A stretch of DNA of 64,000 nt from Polynucleobacter bastaniensis (GTDB taxonomy: Bacteria; Pseudomonadota; Gammaproteobacteria; Burkholderiales; Burkholderiaceae): NCBI RefSeq assembly GCF_018882205.1, contig NZ_JACVOU010000002.1:186001-250000 (forward strand), written 5' to 3'. Shown piece after piece: positions 56,086-64,000 of the stretch (position 1 is the stretch's first letter; each line of letters starts with the position of its first letter). A program made the translations under genes and the position numbers. Below the pieces are notes generated by a model, which saw nothing but the letters and a program-made list of their open reading frames with translations, did not search any database and had not been told where the DNA came from.

Positions 56086-57165
56086 TCAGGCTACAAAGCG
56101 CATTAGACGAGCAGCCAGGCCACCATCGCTTTGTTTTTCAAGTAAATCTGCTCGCCAAGCCTTGGAATGGGTGTTCCATTCATCAATTGATTCATGCCAC
56201 TTGCTGGGCATTGTCCAAGTCATTGCTTCAATGACGGCGTGTTTAAGCTCTTGAGGTGCATCTTCAAGATAGAGATCTAAAAATGCAGCCAACTTGGTTT
56301 CATGGGCACGATCTGCTTGGGGGTAGATATGCCAGATGAAGGGCTTGCCAGCCAACTGCGCTCGGACAAAAGAATCCTCACCCCGAACAATATTAAAGTC
56401 GCATTGAGAGAGAGTCCAATCATATTCATCTTGAGAGACAAAAGGAATTGAGATTAGTTGAATGGAGTTAGGTAGGCTAATTGCTTTAGTAGGGTGACCT
56501 GAGCTGAACTGCAATTGCTCAAGCTGGCCATGAGTCAACACAATGTCGAAGTTCTTATCTAATGTTGCTAGATTTTCTAACCATTTGAGGAGCGGCGCAC
56601 CTGGGTAGCAAAAAACACTAATGCGTTTTGCATTAGGTCGCAATAGCTTCCAGCTTATCCCGAGGCTCTCAGGAATCAATTGCGCAGTCAATGATGACTC
56701 CTGAGGAATTGGATCAGTCAAAATGCCGCCCGCATTAGCCTGAAAACCTGGAAAGAAAAAGTATTTCGGAATACCGTGTGCCTGCGGAGATGCTCTCTGA
56801 TGAAAGTTCACTATCCAGGGCTCTGCAGTTAAATACTCCAGATTAATGATGATGGGTTTTTTGGGGGCAATCAGTAGGCCTGCAAGGTAGCGATCGGGAA
56901 GGTCGCATCCAAACGCCTCAATCACTACATCGGGTGCCTCAACAGGGTGGCGGCTATTGTTATGACTCGCTTCCCAGGGTTGGACGTCGATACGACGATT
57001 GATTTCTGGGTCAACCCCAGAAGCGAGTAAATTAAGGGTTGGGAGATTGTCACAGAAAATGCGCACGTCTTGGCCATGAAGACTTGTTAAGCTTCTCGCT
57101 AGGCGCCAGCAAACACCGGCATCACCATAGTTGTCTACGATTTGACAGAAAATATCCCAACGCAT
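56086..57165 (-). CDS. earP: EF-P arginine 32 rhamnosyltransferase EarP
   Basis: The 359-residue protein (from ATG 57165) has the EarP N-terminus [20 protein letters not shown] with the catalytic Asp region, followed by [20 protein letters not shown]. It also has the C-terminal [20 protein letters not shown] and [15 protein letters not shown] segments, which bind dTDP-rhamnose in this GT-B family (formerly DUF2331). It transfers rhamnose to Arg32 of EF-P, encoded 87 bp downstream. Its start codon overlaps that of uvrC in the same CATG. No Shine-Dalgarno is visible. Confidence 0.95.
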   Translation of the reverse strand: MRWDIFCQIVDNYGDAGVCWRLARSLTSLHGQDVRIFCDNLPTLNLLASGVDPEINRRIDVQPWEASHNNSRHPVEAPDVVIEAFGCDLPDRYLAGLLIAPKKPIIINLEYLTAEPWIVNFHQRASPQAHGIPKYFFFPGFQANAGGILTDPIPQESSLTAQLIPESLGISWKLLRPNAKRISVFCYPGAPLLKWLENLATLDKNFDIVLTHGQLEQLQFSSGHPTKAISLPNSIQLISIPFVSQDEYDWTLSQCDFNIVRGEDSFVRAQLAGKPFIWHIYPQADRAHETKLAAFLDLYLEDAPQELKHAVIEAMTWTMPSKWHESIDEWNTHSKAWRADLLEKQSDGGLAARLMRFVA

Positions 57166-59104
57166 GAGCAATTCGCTTTTTGAAACCCTTCAGCAGGATG
57201 TTAAACGGCTACCCGGATTGCCGGGGGTGTATCGCTTCTTTGATGAGGCAGGACATATTCTGTATGTCGGAAAAGCGCGCAACCTCAAAAAGCGGGTATC
57301 TAGTTACTTCCAGCGAACTCCGCTTTCACCACGGATAGAACTGATGGTGGGAAAAATTGTCCGCTACGAAACTACAGTAACACGCTCAGAAACCGAAGCC
57401 TTAATTCTAGAGAACAATTTAATTAAGGAGTTAGCTCCTCCATTTAATATTCTCTTCCGAGATGATAAGTCCTATCCCTATGTGATGTTGACGGGACACC
57501 AGTTTCCACGTCTAGCCTCCTATCGAGGGAAAACGGATAAGCGCAATCACTACTTTGGACCATTCCCAAATTCATGGGCGGTGCGCAATAGCGTGCAGAT
57601 TTTGCAAAAAGTCTTTCGTCTGAGAACTTGTGAAGACTCTGTTTTTAAAAACCGGAGCCGTCCTTGTTTATTGCATCAAATTCATCGTTGTAGTGCACCT
57701 TGTGTCGGTCGCCTGAATGCGGAGCAATATGGGCAGGACGTAGCACAGGCAAAACGTTTCTTAGAGGGTGACCATAGTCGAGTACTCTCTGAGCTTGAAA
57801 AAAAGATGCACGCTTACAGTGATGCTATGGAATTTGAAATGGCTGCAGTACTAAGGGATCGTATTGCCGATCTTTCTAGTGTCTTGCAACAGCAGTCGAT
57901 GGACACCGTTGCTGATGGCGAAGGTGATGTTGATGTCATCGCTGTAGCTCAAATGGAAGGTGTGGTCTGCGTCAATCTCGCAATGATTCGTGGTGGTCGC
58001 CATTTAGGTGATCGGGCCTATTTCCCGAAAGGCTTGCGTTCAAGCTCGGGAGAGTTGCCACCCCCCGCAGAAATCTTAGAAGCCTTTATCGCTCAGCATT
58101 ACCTTGAGGAGAAGTCAGGTGATGGTGAGGCGACCACCAATTTAATTCCACCTGTACTCATTCTGAATCACCCATTGAGAAAGTTGGTGGATGATATCGC
58201 GGTATCAGAAGAAATTACTGAAGATGGTGTCGAGCAAGAAATTCCAGAAGGTTTGCATGATTTACTCAATGCTCAGGCTGGTAAGTGTATTACTTTCCTT
58301 CATCAACCACAAGGTCAGAGGCGACATTGGTTGGCGATGGCTGAGGGTAATGCCAAGATTGCGATAGCGAAGCGTTTGGTCGAGACTGGTGGACAACTAG
58401 CGAGAGCGCGAGCACTAGCTGATGTTTTAGTTTTGGAATTAGAAAGTCTTGAGCAGTTGCGTATCGAGTGTTTTGACATTAGCCATACATCCGGTGAGGC
58501 TACGCAAGCTTCTTGTGTGGTGTATTCCAAAAATGCGATGCAGCCTAGTGAATATCGCCGTTTTAACATTAATGACATTACACCGGGTGATGATTACGCA
58601 GCAATGCGTCAGGTCTTACAGCGCCGTTATGTGAACTTTCAAGAGTTTCCTATTGAGAAGATGCCGCAAGTGATTTTGATTGACGGTGGCAAAGGTCAGG
58701 TTGAGATGGCAAGACAAGTTCTCTCTGAATTTGGTATGGATATCAGCTTGATTGTTGGTGTTGCTAAAGGGGAAGGGCGTAAGGTAGGTCTTGAGACGCT
58801 CATTTTTGCGGACGGACGGAAATCGTTCGAACTCGGTATCGATAGTGCGGCTTTGTTATTAGTAGCGCAAATCCGTGATGAGGCGCATCGCTTTGCCATT
58901 ACGGGCATGCGCGCTAAGCGTGCAAAAGCGAGGACAGTTTCTCAGTTGGAGGAGATTGAGGGTATCGGAGCGAAACGCCGTCAAAAATTATTAGCCCGTT
59001 TCGGGGGTTTGCGTGGTGTTTCCAATGCCACCATCGAAGAGCTCTCCAGTGTTGAGGGAATATCCACTGCATTGGCAGAGCAAATCTATAGGCAGCTCCA
59101 TTGA
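57164..59104 (+). CDS. uvrC: Excinuclease ABC subunit C
   Basis: The 646-residue nuclease has the GIY-YIG domain ([20 protein letters not shown] near residues 19-38), a Cys cluster [21 protein letters not shown] region near 158-178, a UVR motif near 208-240, the RNase H-like endonuclease domain ([20 protein letters not shown] near 435-454) and a helix-hairpin-helix tail. It makes both incisions in nucleotide excision repair. The ATG overlaps the divergent earP ATG. No SOS box is visible before it. Confidence 0.96.
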   Translation: MSNSLFETLQQDVKRLPGLPGVYRFFDEAGHILYVGKARNLKKRVSSYFQRTPLSPRIELMVGKIVRYETTVTRSETEALILENNLIKELAPPFNILFRDDKSYPYVMLTGHQFPRLASYRGKTDKRNHYFGPFPNSWAVRNSVQILQKVFRLRTCEDSVFKNRSRPCLLHQIHRCSAPCVGRLNAEQYGQDVAQAKRFLEGDHSRVLSELEKKMHAYSDAMEFEMAAVLRDRIADLSSVLQQQSMDTVADGEGDVDVIAVAQMEGVVCVNLAMIRGGRHLGDRAYFPKGLRSSSGELPPPAEILEAFIAQHYLEEKSGDGEATTNLIPPVLILNHPLRKLVDDIAVSEEITEDGVEQEIPEGLHDLLNAQAGKCITFLHQPQGQRRHWLAMAEGNAKIAIAKRLVETGGQLARARALADVLVLELESLEQLRIECFDISHTSGEATQASCVVYSKNAMQPSEYRRFNINDITPGDDYAAMRQVLQRRYVNFQEFPIEKMPQVILIDGGKGQVEMARQVLSEFGMDISLIVGVAKGEGRKVGLETLIFADGRKSFELGIDSAALLLVAQIRDEAHRFAITGMRAKRAKARTVSQLEEIEGIGAKRRQKLLARFGGLRGVSNATIEELSSVEGISTALAEQIYRQLH

Positions 59105-59140
59105 TTACCCAGCACGCTCGCATTAGTTTATGCTTGAGCT

Positions 59141-59716
59141 ATGCCTTTTAATTTACCCATTGCCCTGACCTGGTTGCGTGTTGCCGCCATTCCGCTGGTC
59201 GTTGCAGTGTTCTATTTGCCTGATAGCTGGCTAACTCCTTTTGAAAAGAATCTCACAGCCACAGTCATTTTTGTTTTTGCAGCAGTAACTGACTGGTTAG
59301 ATGGTTACTTAGCTCGCAAAATGAAACAAGAGTCGGCGTTCGGTCAATTCTTAGACCCGGTAGCGGATAAGTTAATTGTTGCCGCTGCATTGTTGGTTCT
59401 CCTCAACATGGATCGTGTTCAGGTTTGGGTTGCCCTTATCATCATTGGGCGTGAAATTACCATCTCCGCCTTGAGAGAGTGGATGGCGCTCTTAGGCGCA
59501 GGGAAAAGTGTTGCTGTACACATGGTTGGTAAACTTAAGACCACTGCACAACTAGTAGCGATTCCATTTTTATTGTTGAACGACACCATATTTGGTTGGC
59601 TAAATTGCGCACAAGTGGGTACTTGGTTAATCTGGATTGCATCCTTTTTGACACTTTGGTCAATGTTCTATTACATGAAAAAGGCTTTGCCTCAGTTGGT
59701 TGAAAAAGCTAAGTAA
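59141..59716 (+). CDS. pgsA: CDP-diacylglycerol-glycerol-3-phosphate 3-phosphatidyltransferase
   Basis: The 191-residue membrane enzyme has about five hydrophobic segments and the CDP-alcohol phosphotransferase motif D-G-x2-A-R...G...D...D, seen as DWLDGYLARKMKQESAFGQF followed by LDPVADK (~residues 49-75). It makes phosphatidylglycerol phosphate. It follows uvrC by 36 bp; uvrC-pgsA-tRNA order is common in proteobacteria. Confidence 0.95.
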   Translation: MPFNLPIALTWLRVAAIPLVVAVFYLPDSWLTPFEKNLTATVIFVFAAVTDWLDGYLARKMKQESAFGQFLDPVADKLIVAAALLVLLNMDRVQVWVALIIIGREITISALREWMALLGAGKSVAVHMVGKLKTTAQLVAIPFLLLNDTIFGWLNCAQVGTWLIWIASFLTLWSMFYYMKKALPQLVEKAK

Positions 59717-59833
59717 GGTCTACAAACCCATTACTGATAAGGACTTAGTCTAAATGTGAGCCTTGCTGGTAGATAGCCTTGCTCATGAATAATGCGCTCT
59801 CTCAAATTGTTTGCTAAACTGTTGCCCTGTTAT

Positions 59834-59909
59834 GCGGGAATAGCTCAGCTGGTAGAGCGATACCTTGCCAAGGTATAGGTCGGGAGTTCGAACCTCCTTT
59901 CCCGCTCCA
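59834..59909 (+). tRNA. tRNA-Gly (GCC)
   Basis: The 76-nt cloverleaf has acceptor GCGGGAA/TTCCCGC, D-arm GCTC...GAGC, anticodon loop TTGCCAA with GCC at 59867-59869, T-loop TTCGAAC and an encoded CCA end. It is upstream of tRNA-Cys by 50 bp, probably one transcript. Confidence 0.98.
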
Positions 59910-59959
59910 AGTTCGATGGGAAGCCCTAAAAAAGCTTCCCATTTTTGATTCAAGCATAT

Positions 59960-60033
59960 GGCGCGTTGGCCGAGTGGTTAGGCAGGAGCCTGCAAAGCTT
60001 CGTACGGGGGTTCGATTCCCTCACGCGCCTCCA
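59960..60033 (+). tRNA. tRNA-Cys (GCA)
   Basis: The 74-nt cloverleaf has acceptor GGCGCGT/ACGCGCC, anticodon stem GGAGC/GCTTC with loop CTGCAAA (anticodon GCA), T-arm GGGGG TTCGATT CCCTC with one wobble or mismatch, and encoded CCA. The discriminator base is T, the identity base for Cys. Confidence 0.96.
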
Positions 60034-60127
60034 GCATTTGATTTGACGAATGAAGCGTGTAGCCTAAAATACTTACAAATGCTGTAAGCTCTAATGCGTT
60101 AACCACTTTGGGTTATCAAGGTAAACA

Positions 60128-60586
60128 ATGACATTTCAAACTCTAAAACTTAATGCGCTTTGCTTAGTCTTATCTGCTCTACTGGGTGGATGTGCATCTT
60201 CCGGTGACTCTCCAACAGGTACGTCTAGTGAAGTCCAAGAAATTCAATCGCAACTCTTGGGTGATATGCCATTGCCCGCAGCATCAAAAATTATTGGCTC
60301 TGATTCACTGATTATTGGTCGCGGCGATAACTGGGTAGGGCGTGTTGTTTTATCTGGTGTGCAAACCCCAACAGATATTTATGCATTCTTCCAATCTGAA
60401 TACCCTAGGGTAGGCTGGACTACCGTGAGTGCAGTGAAATCAAAAACGAGCATTTTGGTTTTCACTAAAGGTGATCGCACCTCAACCGTAGAATTAAATG
60501 AAGGTCCATTCACTGGCCCAAAGACAATCATCACTATTACTGCGTCTCCAAAGAATGCAAATGTAGTTGCGCCTAGTAAAAAATAA
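60128..60586 (+). CDS. Small lipoprotein of unknown function
   Basis: The 152-residue product has a lipoprotein signal peptide with lipobox LLGGC (Cys near residue 22). A Ser/Gly/Thr-rich linker leads to one compact domain (~50-140) starting MPLPAASKIIGSDSLIIGRG and containing an YAFFQSEYPRVGWTTVSAV segment. That segment is shared with small lipoproteins that have a 'ypr.GWt' core; I know no function. It is probably anchored in the outer membrane. AAGG lies 7 nt before the ATG, and a terminator follows 54 bp after the stop. Confidence 0.8.
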   Translation: MTFQTLKLNALCLVLSALLGGCASSGDSPTGTSSEVQEIQSQLLGDMPLPAASKIIGSDSLIIGRGDNWVGRVVLSGVQTPTDIYAFFQSEYPRVGWTTVSAVKSKTSILVFTKGDRTSTVELNEGPFTGPKTIITITASPKNANVVAPSKK

Positions 60587-60640
60587 ATAATAGAAAAAAA
60601 TTGAGTAAAAAGAATGCTGTAGTTCCGCTCTGCAGTTGAA

Positions 60641-60663
60641 AAAGGCCTCATATAGAGGCCTTT
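60641..60663. terminator. Bidirectional intrinsic terminator
   Basis: AAAGGCCTC and GAGGCCTTT form a 9-bp stem with an ATATA loop between the lipoprotein gene and the convergent lexA. Confidence 0.88.
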
Positions 60664-60681
60664 CGTTTTAGTAGTCTAGGA

Positions 60682-61401
60682 TCAGAGTCCGCCAGCCCTG
60701 ATTAGACCGACAGCTTGACCTTCAACCGCAAAGTTCGGTTGACGTCTGTCTACCAAAATATTTTTGAAGTCTGGGTTCTCGGCTTGTAATTCAATCACCA
60801 TGCCATCCGCAGTTTTCTTTTGGTTCCAACGTTTTACAGTGACTTCATCATCTAAGCGCGCAACCACGATATCGCCGTTACGAACCTCGGAAGTTTTTCG
60901 TACTGCAAGATAGTCACCATCCAGAATGCCAGCATCGCGCATACTCATACCTACCACCTTCAGTAAGTAATCAGCACCTTTACTAAACAAGCTTGGATCA
61001 ATTGGCACTTGTTTTTCAATATGCTCAACAGCCATGATTGGAGAGCCTGCAGCAACACGACCAATGAGTGGCAGTGTGAGTTGCTGAAGGGCGCCAGAAG
61101 GTAATGACATCTGACGATATTTATTGGGATTGTGCGTTTGATTAAATCGTTGCGGAATTCGAATGCCGCGGGACGTTCCCGGTGTCAGTTCGATATACCC
61201 TTTTTTTGCTAATGCGCGTAAGTGTTCCTCAGCAGCGTTGGCAGAAGCAAAGCCCAGTTGCGCCGCAATTTCAGCGCGTGTTGGGGGGGAACCGCTTTCA
61301 TCAATCGCCTTGGTAATCAATTCCAAAATCTCACTTTGACGTGAGGTGAGTTTGGGGAGGGCAGTCAGCTCCTCTGGAAAATCGACTGTATTTATATCCA
61401 T
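60682..61401 (-). CDS. lexA: SOS repressor LexA
   Basis: The 239-residue protein starts at ATG 61401. The winged helix domain includes [16 protein letters not shown] (~residues 18-33) and [20 protein letters not shown] (~39-58). The self-cleavage site is A118-G119 in RVAAGSP. The catalytic pair is S153 ([10 protein letters not shown]) and K169 (AVRKTSEV). RecA-ssDNA triggers its cleavage. The N-terminus has about 15 extra residues before the usual start, and there is a ~25-residue linker. An SOS box lies 2 bp before the ATG, so it represses itself. Longer in-frame starts inside ansA are rejected because they cross this operator. Confidence 0.96.
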   Translation of the reverse strand: MDINTVDFPEELTALPKLTSRQSEILELITKAIDESGSPPTRAEIAAQLGFASANAAEEHLRALAKKGYIELTPGTSRGIRIPQRFNQTHNPNKYRQMSLPSGALQQLTLPLIGRVAAGSPIMAVEHIEKQVPIDPSLFSKGADYLLKVVGMSMRDAGILDGDYLAVRKTSEVRNGDIVVARLDDEVTVKRWNQKKTADGMVIELQAENPDFKNILVDRRQPNFAVEGQAVGLIRAGGL

Positions 61402-61402
61402 A

Positions 61403-61418
61403 CTGGGATTGTATACAG
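61403..61418 (-). promoter_or_regulatory. LexA-binding site (SOS box) of lexA
   Basis: CTGTATACAATCCCAG on the minus strand fits CTG-N10-CAG. It overlaps the -10 element of the predicted lexA promoter. Confidence 0.85.
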
Positions 61419-61436
61419 CACTTTTTGAATATTCAA
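61408..61436 (-). promoter_or_regulatory. lexA promoter with predicted start at the ATG
   Basis: On the minus strand, TTGAAT (61436-61431), a 17-bp spacer and TACAAT (61413-61408) form a sigma70 promoter. With normal spacing the +1 falls on 61401, the A of the lexA start codon. Confidence 0.7.
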
Positions 61437-61462
61437 GCAATTTAGAGGCGGATAATGGAGGA

Positions 61463-62539
61463 ATGAGCTCAAAACCCAACATTTCTGAAAATACACCCCA
61501 TCTTCTGGTTTTAGGCATGGGAGGCACCATTGCAGGCCTCGCACCCAATCCGAAAGAAAGCCCGCTTCAATACAAGGCCGGCCAAGTCGGGGTTGACGCT
61601 TTAGTAGCCCAGGTTCAGTCAGTGGTTCCTGCAGAGCTAAGGCTGGTTTCGCGTCAACTGGCTAATATCAACAGCCGCAATCTGACTGATGCTCACCTTA
61701 CCGTGCTCGGGCATTCTGTAAGAGAGGCTCTGCTAGATGCTTCTGTGAGGGGAATTGTGATCACCCACGGCACCGATACGATTGAGGAAACAGGCTTATT
61801 TTTGCAGGCAACCTGTGGAAAGTTAGCGCAGACTCAGTCTAAGAGGGTTATTTTGACTGGGGCTATGCTCCCGAGTAATGTACCTGGAGCTGATGGACCC
61901 TCAAATCTATTGGATGCCTTGCGCTGGGCTTCCACACCTATTGATAACTGTCCTGGTGGCGTTTATGCAGTGATGGATGGACGTGGATGTATGGCAATGG
62001 ATTTAGCTAAGCGCCACGCTACGGCTTTGAATGCACCATTACAAAATGCCCCATCGAGTTCGGTAGGCCTAATTAATCCATCTTGGTTATCTGGCGTGAA
62101 GGCCGTACAGGCTGCTTGGAATGAGGATTTACCTATTCCGCAGGAGGGCGAGTGGCCTTGGGTGGAGATTCTGACTAGTCATGCGGGTGCTCGTCCTGAA
62201 ACCATCAGCCATTGGCTCAGTAGCGCTGTTCAAGGCTTTGTGCTTGCTGGTTCGGGGCAGGGCGGCTTTCATGATGACTGGATTAAACCTTTGGACCAGG
62301 CGATGACTCAGGGCATTGCTCTGGTCAGGACGACTAGAACGGGTGCAGGAACTACTGTGCACAATATTCCCGAGGCAGATGCGCCTGGATGTTGTGCTTC
62401 AGGGGGTTTAACAGGACCTCGAGCCAGAATTGCCCTCCAATTGGCTCTAAATGCAGCAAAGCAGGCAAATAAAGCAGGTAAACCCCTGACTTGGCAGGAT
62501 TTTTTTGCTAGAATAACGGACTTACCTGAAATTCGGTAG
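61463..62539 (+). CDS. L-asparaginase family protein
   Basis: From ATG 61463 the product has 358 residues. The first active-site Thr is in LGMGGTIAG and the second set in [12 protein letters not shown] (~residues 93-104), matching the T12/T89-D90 pairs of known asparaginases. [20 protein letters not shown] near 118-137 and a Lys in [10 protein letters not shown] near 163 complete the site. It converts asparagine to aspartate and ammonia. No signal peptide is visible, so it is probably the cytoplasmic form. It is divergent from lexA with 61 bp between starts, and GGAGG lies unusually close (2 nt) to the ATG. The frame could be read from further upstream, but that would cross lexA. Confidence 0.9.
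   Translation: MSSKPNISENTPHLLVLGMGGTIAGLAPNPKESPLQYKAGQVGVDALVAQVQSVVPAELRLVSRQLANINSRNLTDAHLTVLGHSVREALLDASVRGIVITHGTDTIEETGLFLQATCGKLAQTQSKRVILTGAMLPSNVPGADGPSNLLDALRWASTPIDNCPGGVYAVMDGRGCMAMDLAKRHATALNAPLQNAPSSSVGLINPSWLSGVKAVQAAWNEDLPIPQEGEWPWVEILTSHAGARPETISHWLSSAVQGFVLAGSGQGGFHDDWIKPLDQAMTQGIALVRTTRTGAGTTVHNIPEADAPGCCASGGLTGPRARIALQLALNAAKQANKAGKPLTWQDFFARITDLPEIR
62486..62514 (+). promoter_or_regulatory. Promoter of the rpsF operon inside the ansA-like 3' end
   Basis: CTGACT (62486-62491), a 17-bp spacer and TAGAAT (62509-62514) with an extended TG at 62506-62507. The predicted start near 62521 gives a leader of about 150 nt before rpsF, long enough for S6:S18 feedback control. Confidence 0.65.
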
Positions 62540-62671
62540 GGACTAAAAGCTGTAAATATGTGTAGTTAGTTTTACCTACAATTTGTTACTACCTTGTCAC
62601 ACTGGCGCTAACTTTAAAACCATCGGAAGTTAGCAAGATGCTCAGGTGACTTTATCCTTAAGGAGTGTTAG

Positions 62672-63046
62672 ATGCGTCATTATGAAATCGTCTTTATCGT
62701 CCATCCGGACCAAAGCGAGCAAGTGCCTGCGATGATCGATCGCTACAAAGCGACATTAGCTGCTGCTGGCGGCAAAATTCATCGTATGGAAGATTGGGGT
62801 CGTCGTCAGATGGCTTATATGATCGATAAACTTGCTAAAGCCCATTACGTTTGCATGAACATTGAGTGCGACCAGAAAACTCTGGACGAGCTCGAGCATG
62901 CATTTAAATTTAACGATGCTGTTTTGCGTCACCTCATCATCAAGACGAAGAAAGCTGAAACAGAGCCTTCCATCATGATGAAAGAAGTGCAACGTGAAGA
63001 AGCGCGCAAATCAGCTCAATCCGACGCTCCTGTAGTAGCGGCTTAA
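62672..63046 (+). CDS. rpsF: 30S ribosomal protein S6
   Basis: The 124-residue protein starts [20 protein letters not shown] and has [20 protein letters not shown] near residues 35-54. It has an acidic/Ala-rich C-terminal tail. S6 binds S18 on the 30S platform. TTAAGGAG lies 6 nt before the ATG. The 132-bp region between the asparaginase stop and rpsF is probably leader RNA. Confidence 0.98.
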   Translation: MRHYEIVFIVHPDQSEQVPAMIDRYKATLAAAGGKIHRMEDWGRRQMAYMIDKLAKAHYVCMNIECDQKTLDELEHAFKFNDAVLRHLIIKTKKAETEPSIMMKEVQREEARKSAQSDAPVVAA

Positions 63047-63105
63047 GTTAGAAATTTGAAGAGGAATACACAGACTAGAAAACGTATCAGAGTGACGGAG
63101 CGGCG

Positions 63106-63399
63106 TTGAATCATTTCACCCTAACTGCATTCTTGGTATCTAAAGACGCGATTCGATTTACACCAGCAGGAATACCGGTGATGCATTGCCAACTAGAACA
63201 TAGCGGCGAAGTGAACGAGGTAGGAGTGGCTAGGAAAATTCAGATGAGTGTTGAAGCCATAGCAATTGGTCCGATACAAAAGGGCTTAGAGCAAATGGAT
63301 TTAGGAGCCGAGGCAGTATTTGAAGGATTCTTAGCACCCAAGACTCTACGTAATCAAAGACTTGTTTTCCATATCACCCATATTCAATTGAAAAATTAA
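63106..63399 (+). CDS. priB: Primosomal replication protein N (PriB)
   Basis: The 97-residue OB-fold protein starts at TTG 63106, 5 nt after GGAG; no ATG or GTG fits in frame. [20 protein letters not shown] near residues 4-23 and CQLEHSGEV near 28 are typical of Pri[21 protein letters not shown] lies near 65-84. PriB stabilises PriA on ssDNA at restarted forks. The rpsF-priB-rpsR-rplI order is diagnostic. Confidence 0.93.
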   Translation: MNHFTLTAFLVSKDAIRFTPAGIPVMHCQLEHSGEVNEVGVARKIQMSVEAIAIGPIQKGLEQMDLGAEAVFEGFLAPKTLRNQRLVFHITHIQLKN

Positions 63400-63412
63400 A
63401 GAGGAAATCATC

Positions 63413-63685
63413 ATGGCGTTTGGAAAGAAACCCGATTTCAAAAAGAAACCAGCTCAGAACCCATTGTTTAAGCGTAAGCGTTATTGCCGTTTCACTGTTG
63501 CTGGCGTAGAACAGATTGACTACAAAGATGTAGACACATTGAAGGACTTCATTGGCGAAAACGCCAAGATCACTCCTGCACGTTTGACAGGCACAAAAGC
63601 TAAATATCAGCGTCAGTTAGACACTGCTATCAAGCGTGCTCGTTACTTGGCTTTGTTGCCATTCTCCGATCAACACAAGAAATAA
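63413..63685 (+). CDS. rpsR: 30S ribosomal protein S18
   Basis: The 90-residue basic protein has [20 protein letters not shown] near residues 21-40 and [20 protein letters not shown] near 52-71, with the end [17 protein letters not shown]. It binds S6 in the 30S platform. GAGG lies 8 nt before the ATG. Confidence 0.98.
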   Translation: MAFGKKPDFKKKPAQNPLFKRKRYCRFTVAGVEQIDYKDVDTLKDFIGENAKITPARLTGTKAKYQRQLDTAIKRARYLALLPFSDQHKK

Positions 63686-63698
63686 TTGGGAGCCCTCA

Positions 63699-64000
63699 AT
63701 GCAAATCATTCTTTTAGAAAAAGTAATTAACCTGGGCAACCTCGGTGACATCGTTCGTGTTAAAGACGGTTACGCTCGTAATTTCCTAATCCCCCAACGC
63801 AAAGCTCGTCGTGCAACTGAAACAGCCATCGCTGACTTTGCAGTACGTCGCGCTGAGTTGGAAAAGTTAGCTGCTGAGAAATTGGCTGCTGCGCAAGCAG
63901 TTGGCACAAAGCTCAAAGACTTGGTTCTCGAAATCGGTCAAAAAGCAGGTGTTGACGGTCGTTTGTTTGGTTCTGTAACCAATCATGACATCGCTGATGC
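63699..64000 (+). CDS. rplI: 50S ribosomal protein L9 (partial, C-terminus beyond window)
   Basis: The first 100 codons are present: [20 protein letters not shown] then [20 protein letters not shown], the standard N-domain of L9. The long connecting helix is Ala/Glu/Lys-rich, and the start of the C-domain is [22 protein letters not shown]. The frame is cut by the window end. GGGAG lies 8 nt before the ATG. Confidence 0.97.
   Translation, partial: MQIILLEKVINLGNLGDIVRVKDGYARNFLIPQRKARRATETAIADFAVRRAELEKLAAEKLAAAQAVGTKLKDLVLEIGQKAGVDGRLFGSVTNHDIAD

Noticed and set aside
57131..57163. uvrC promoter with TTGACA at 57142
   Set aside because: A -10 at proper distance would fall inside the uvrC start region and does not resemble the consensus.
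61346..61462. N-terminal extension of the asparaginase frame into lexA
   Set aside because: It would cross the lexA promoter and SOS box and adds no family sequence; ATG 61463 is used.
61402..61548. N-terminal extension of the lexA frame
   Set aside because: It crosses the operator and the asparaginase start; LexA homology begins after 61401.

Overview
The window looks like a chromosomal core segment of a small-genome betaproteobacterium of the Burkholderiaceae, most likely a Polynucleobacter-type freshwater bacterium. This is inferred from gene order (rpsP-rimM-trmD-rplS; rne-rluC-HAD-S49; yceD-rpmF-plsX-fabHDG-acpP-fabF; mucD-lepA-lepB-rnc-era-recO-pdxJ-acpS-nagZ; rpsF-priB-rpsR-rplI), from an EF-P with Arg32 next to its rhamnosyltransferase EarP, from a moderate GC content judged by eye, and from very tight packing with many 1-8 nt overlaps. 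No database search was possible, so the genus is a guess and the family level is firmer. I see no insertion sequence, prophage, CRISPR array, toxin-antitoxin pair or integron. This is housekeeping territory, and I found no convincing new multi-gene system.

Layout. 1-6.7 kb: the start of a lytic transglycosylase lipoprotein gene (leftward), then a rightward lipid catabolism block (HDAC-like deacetylase, acyl-CoA synthetase, etfB, etfA, large acyl-CoA dehydrogenase). 6.7-7.7 kb: two small leftward envelope genes. 8-12 kb: the S16-RimM-TrmD-L19 operon, a Nudix CoA pyrophosphatase and a CobD-like membrane protein. 11.9-18 kb: rsgA and an M48 protease (leftward), oligoribonuclease (rightward), mogA (leftward), pmbA and an orphan TRAP binding protein (rightward). 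18-22.5 kb: a leftward run of amidohydrolase, folA, thyA, TrxR-like ferredoxin reductase and 7Fe ferredoxin. 22.6-24.2 kb: a ketopantoate-reductase-like gene and an unrecognised gene. 24.3-28.1 kb: a leftward TRAP transporter dctP-dctQ-dctM with a terminator between dctP and dctQ. 28.3-32.7 kb: a hydroxyacid dehydrogenase, a small membrane protein and the molybdenum cofactor cluster moaA-mobA-moeA.

32.7-40 kb: RNase E with a long structured leader, rluC, a HAD phosphatase, an S49 peptidase, an RsmI-like methylase and a Maf protein. 40-46.3 kb: the fatty acid synthesis cluster with rpmF. 46.4-55.4 kb: MucD protease, LepA, LepB, RNase III, Era, RecO, PdxJ, AcpS and NagZ, without the rpoE-rseA-rseB genes usually found between fabF and mucD in relatives. 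55.4-60 kb: efp, earP, uvrC, pgsA, tRNA-Gly and tRNA-Cys. 60-64 kb: a small lipoprotein, lexA with its SOS box, an L-asparaginase and rpsF-priB-rpsR-rplI, the last cut by the window end.

The most interesting signals are regulatory or architectural. A consensus-spaced lexA promoter overlaps the SOS box and would start transcription at the A of the ATG, giving a leaderless mRNA. The divergent earP and uvrC genes share one CATG as both start codons. The rne leader has a hairpin that buries its own Shine-Dalgarno sequence. An extended -10 word, TGCTAGAAT, recurs before ribosomal protein genes. The TRAP large permease carries a long central insertion.
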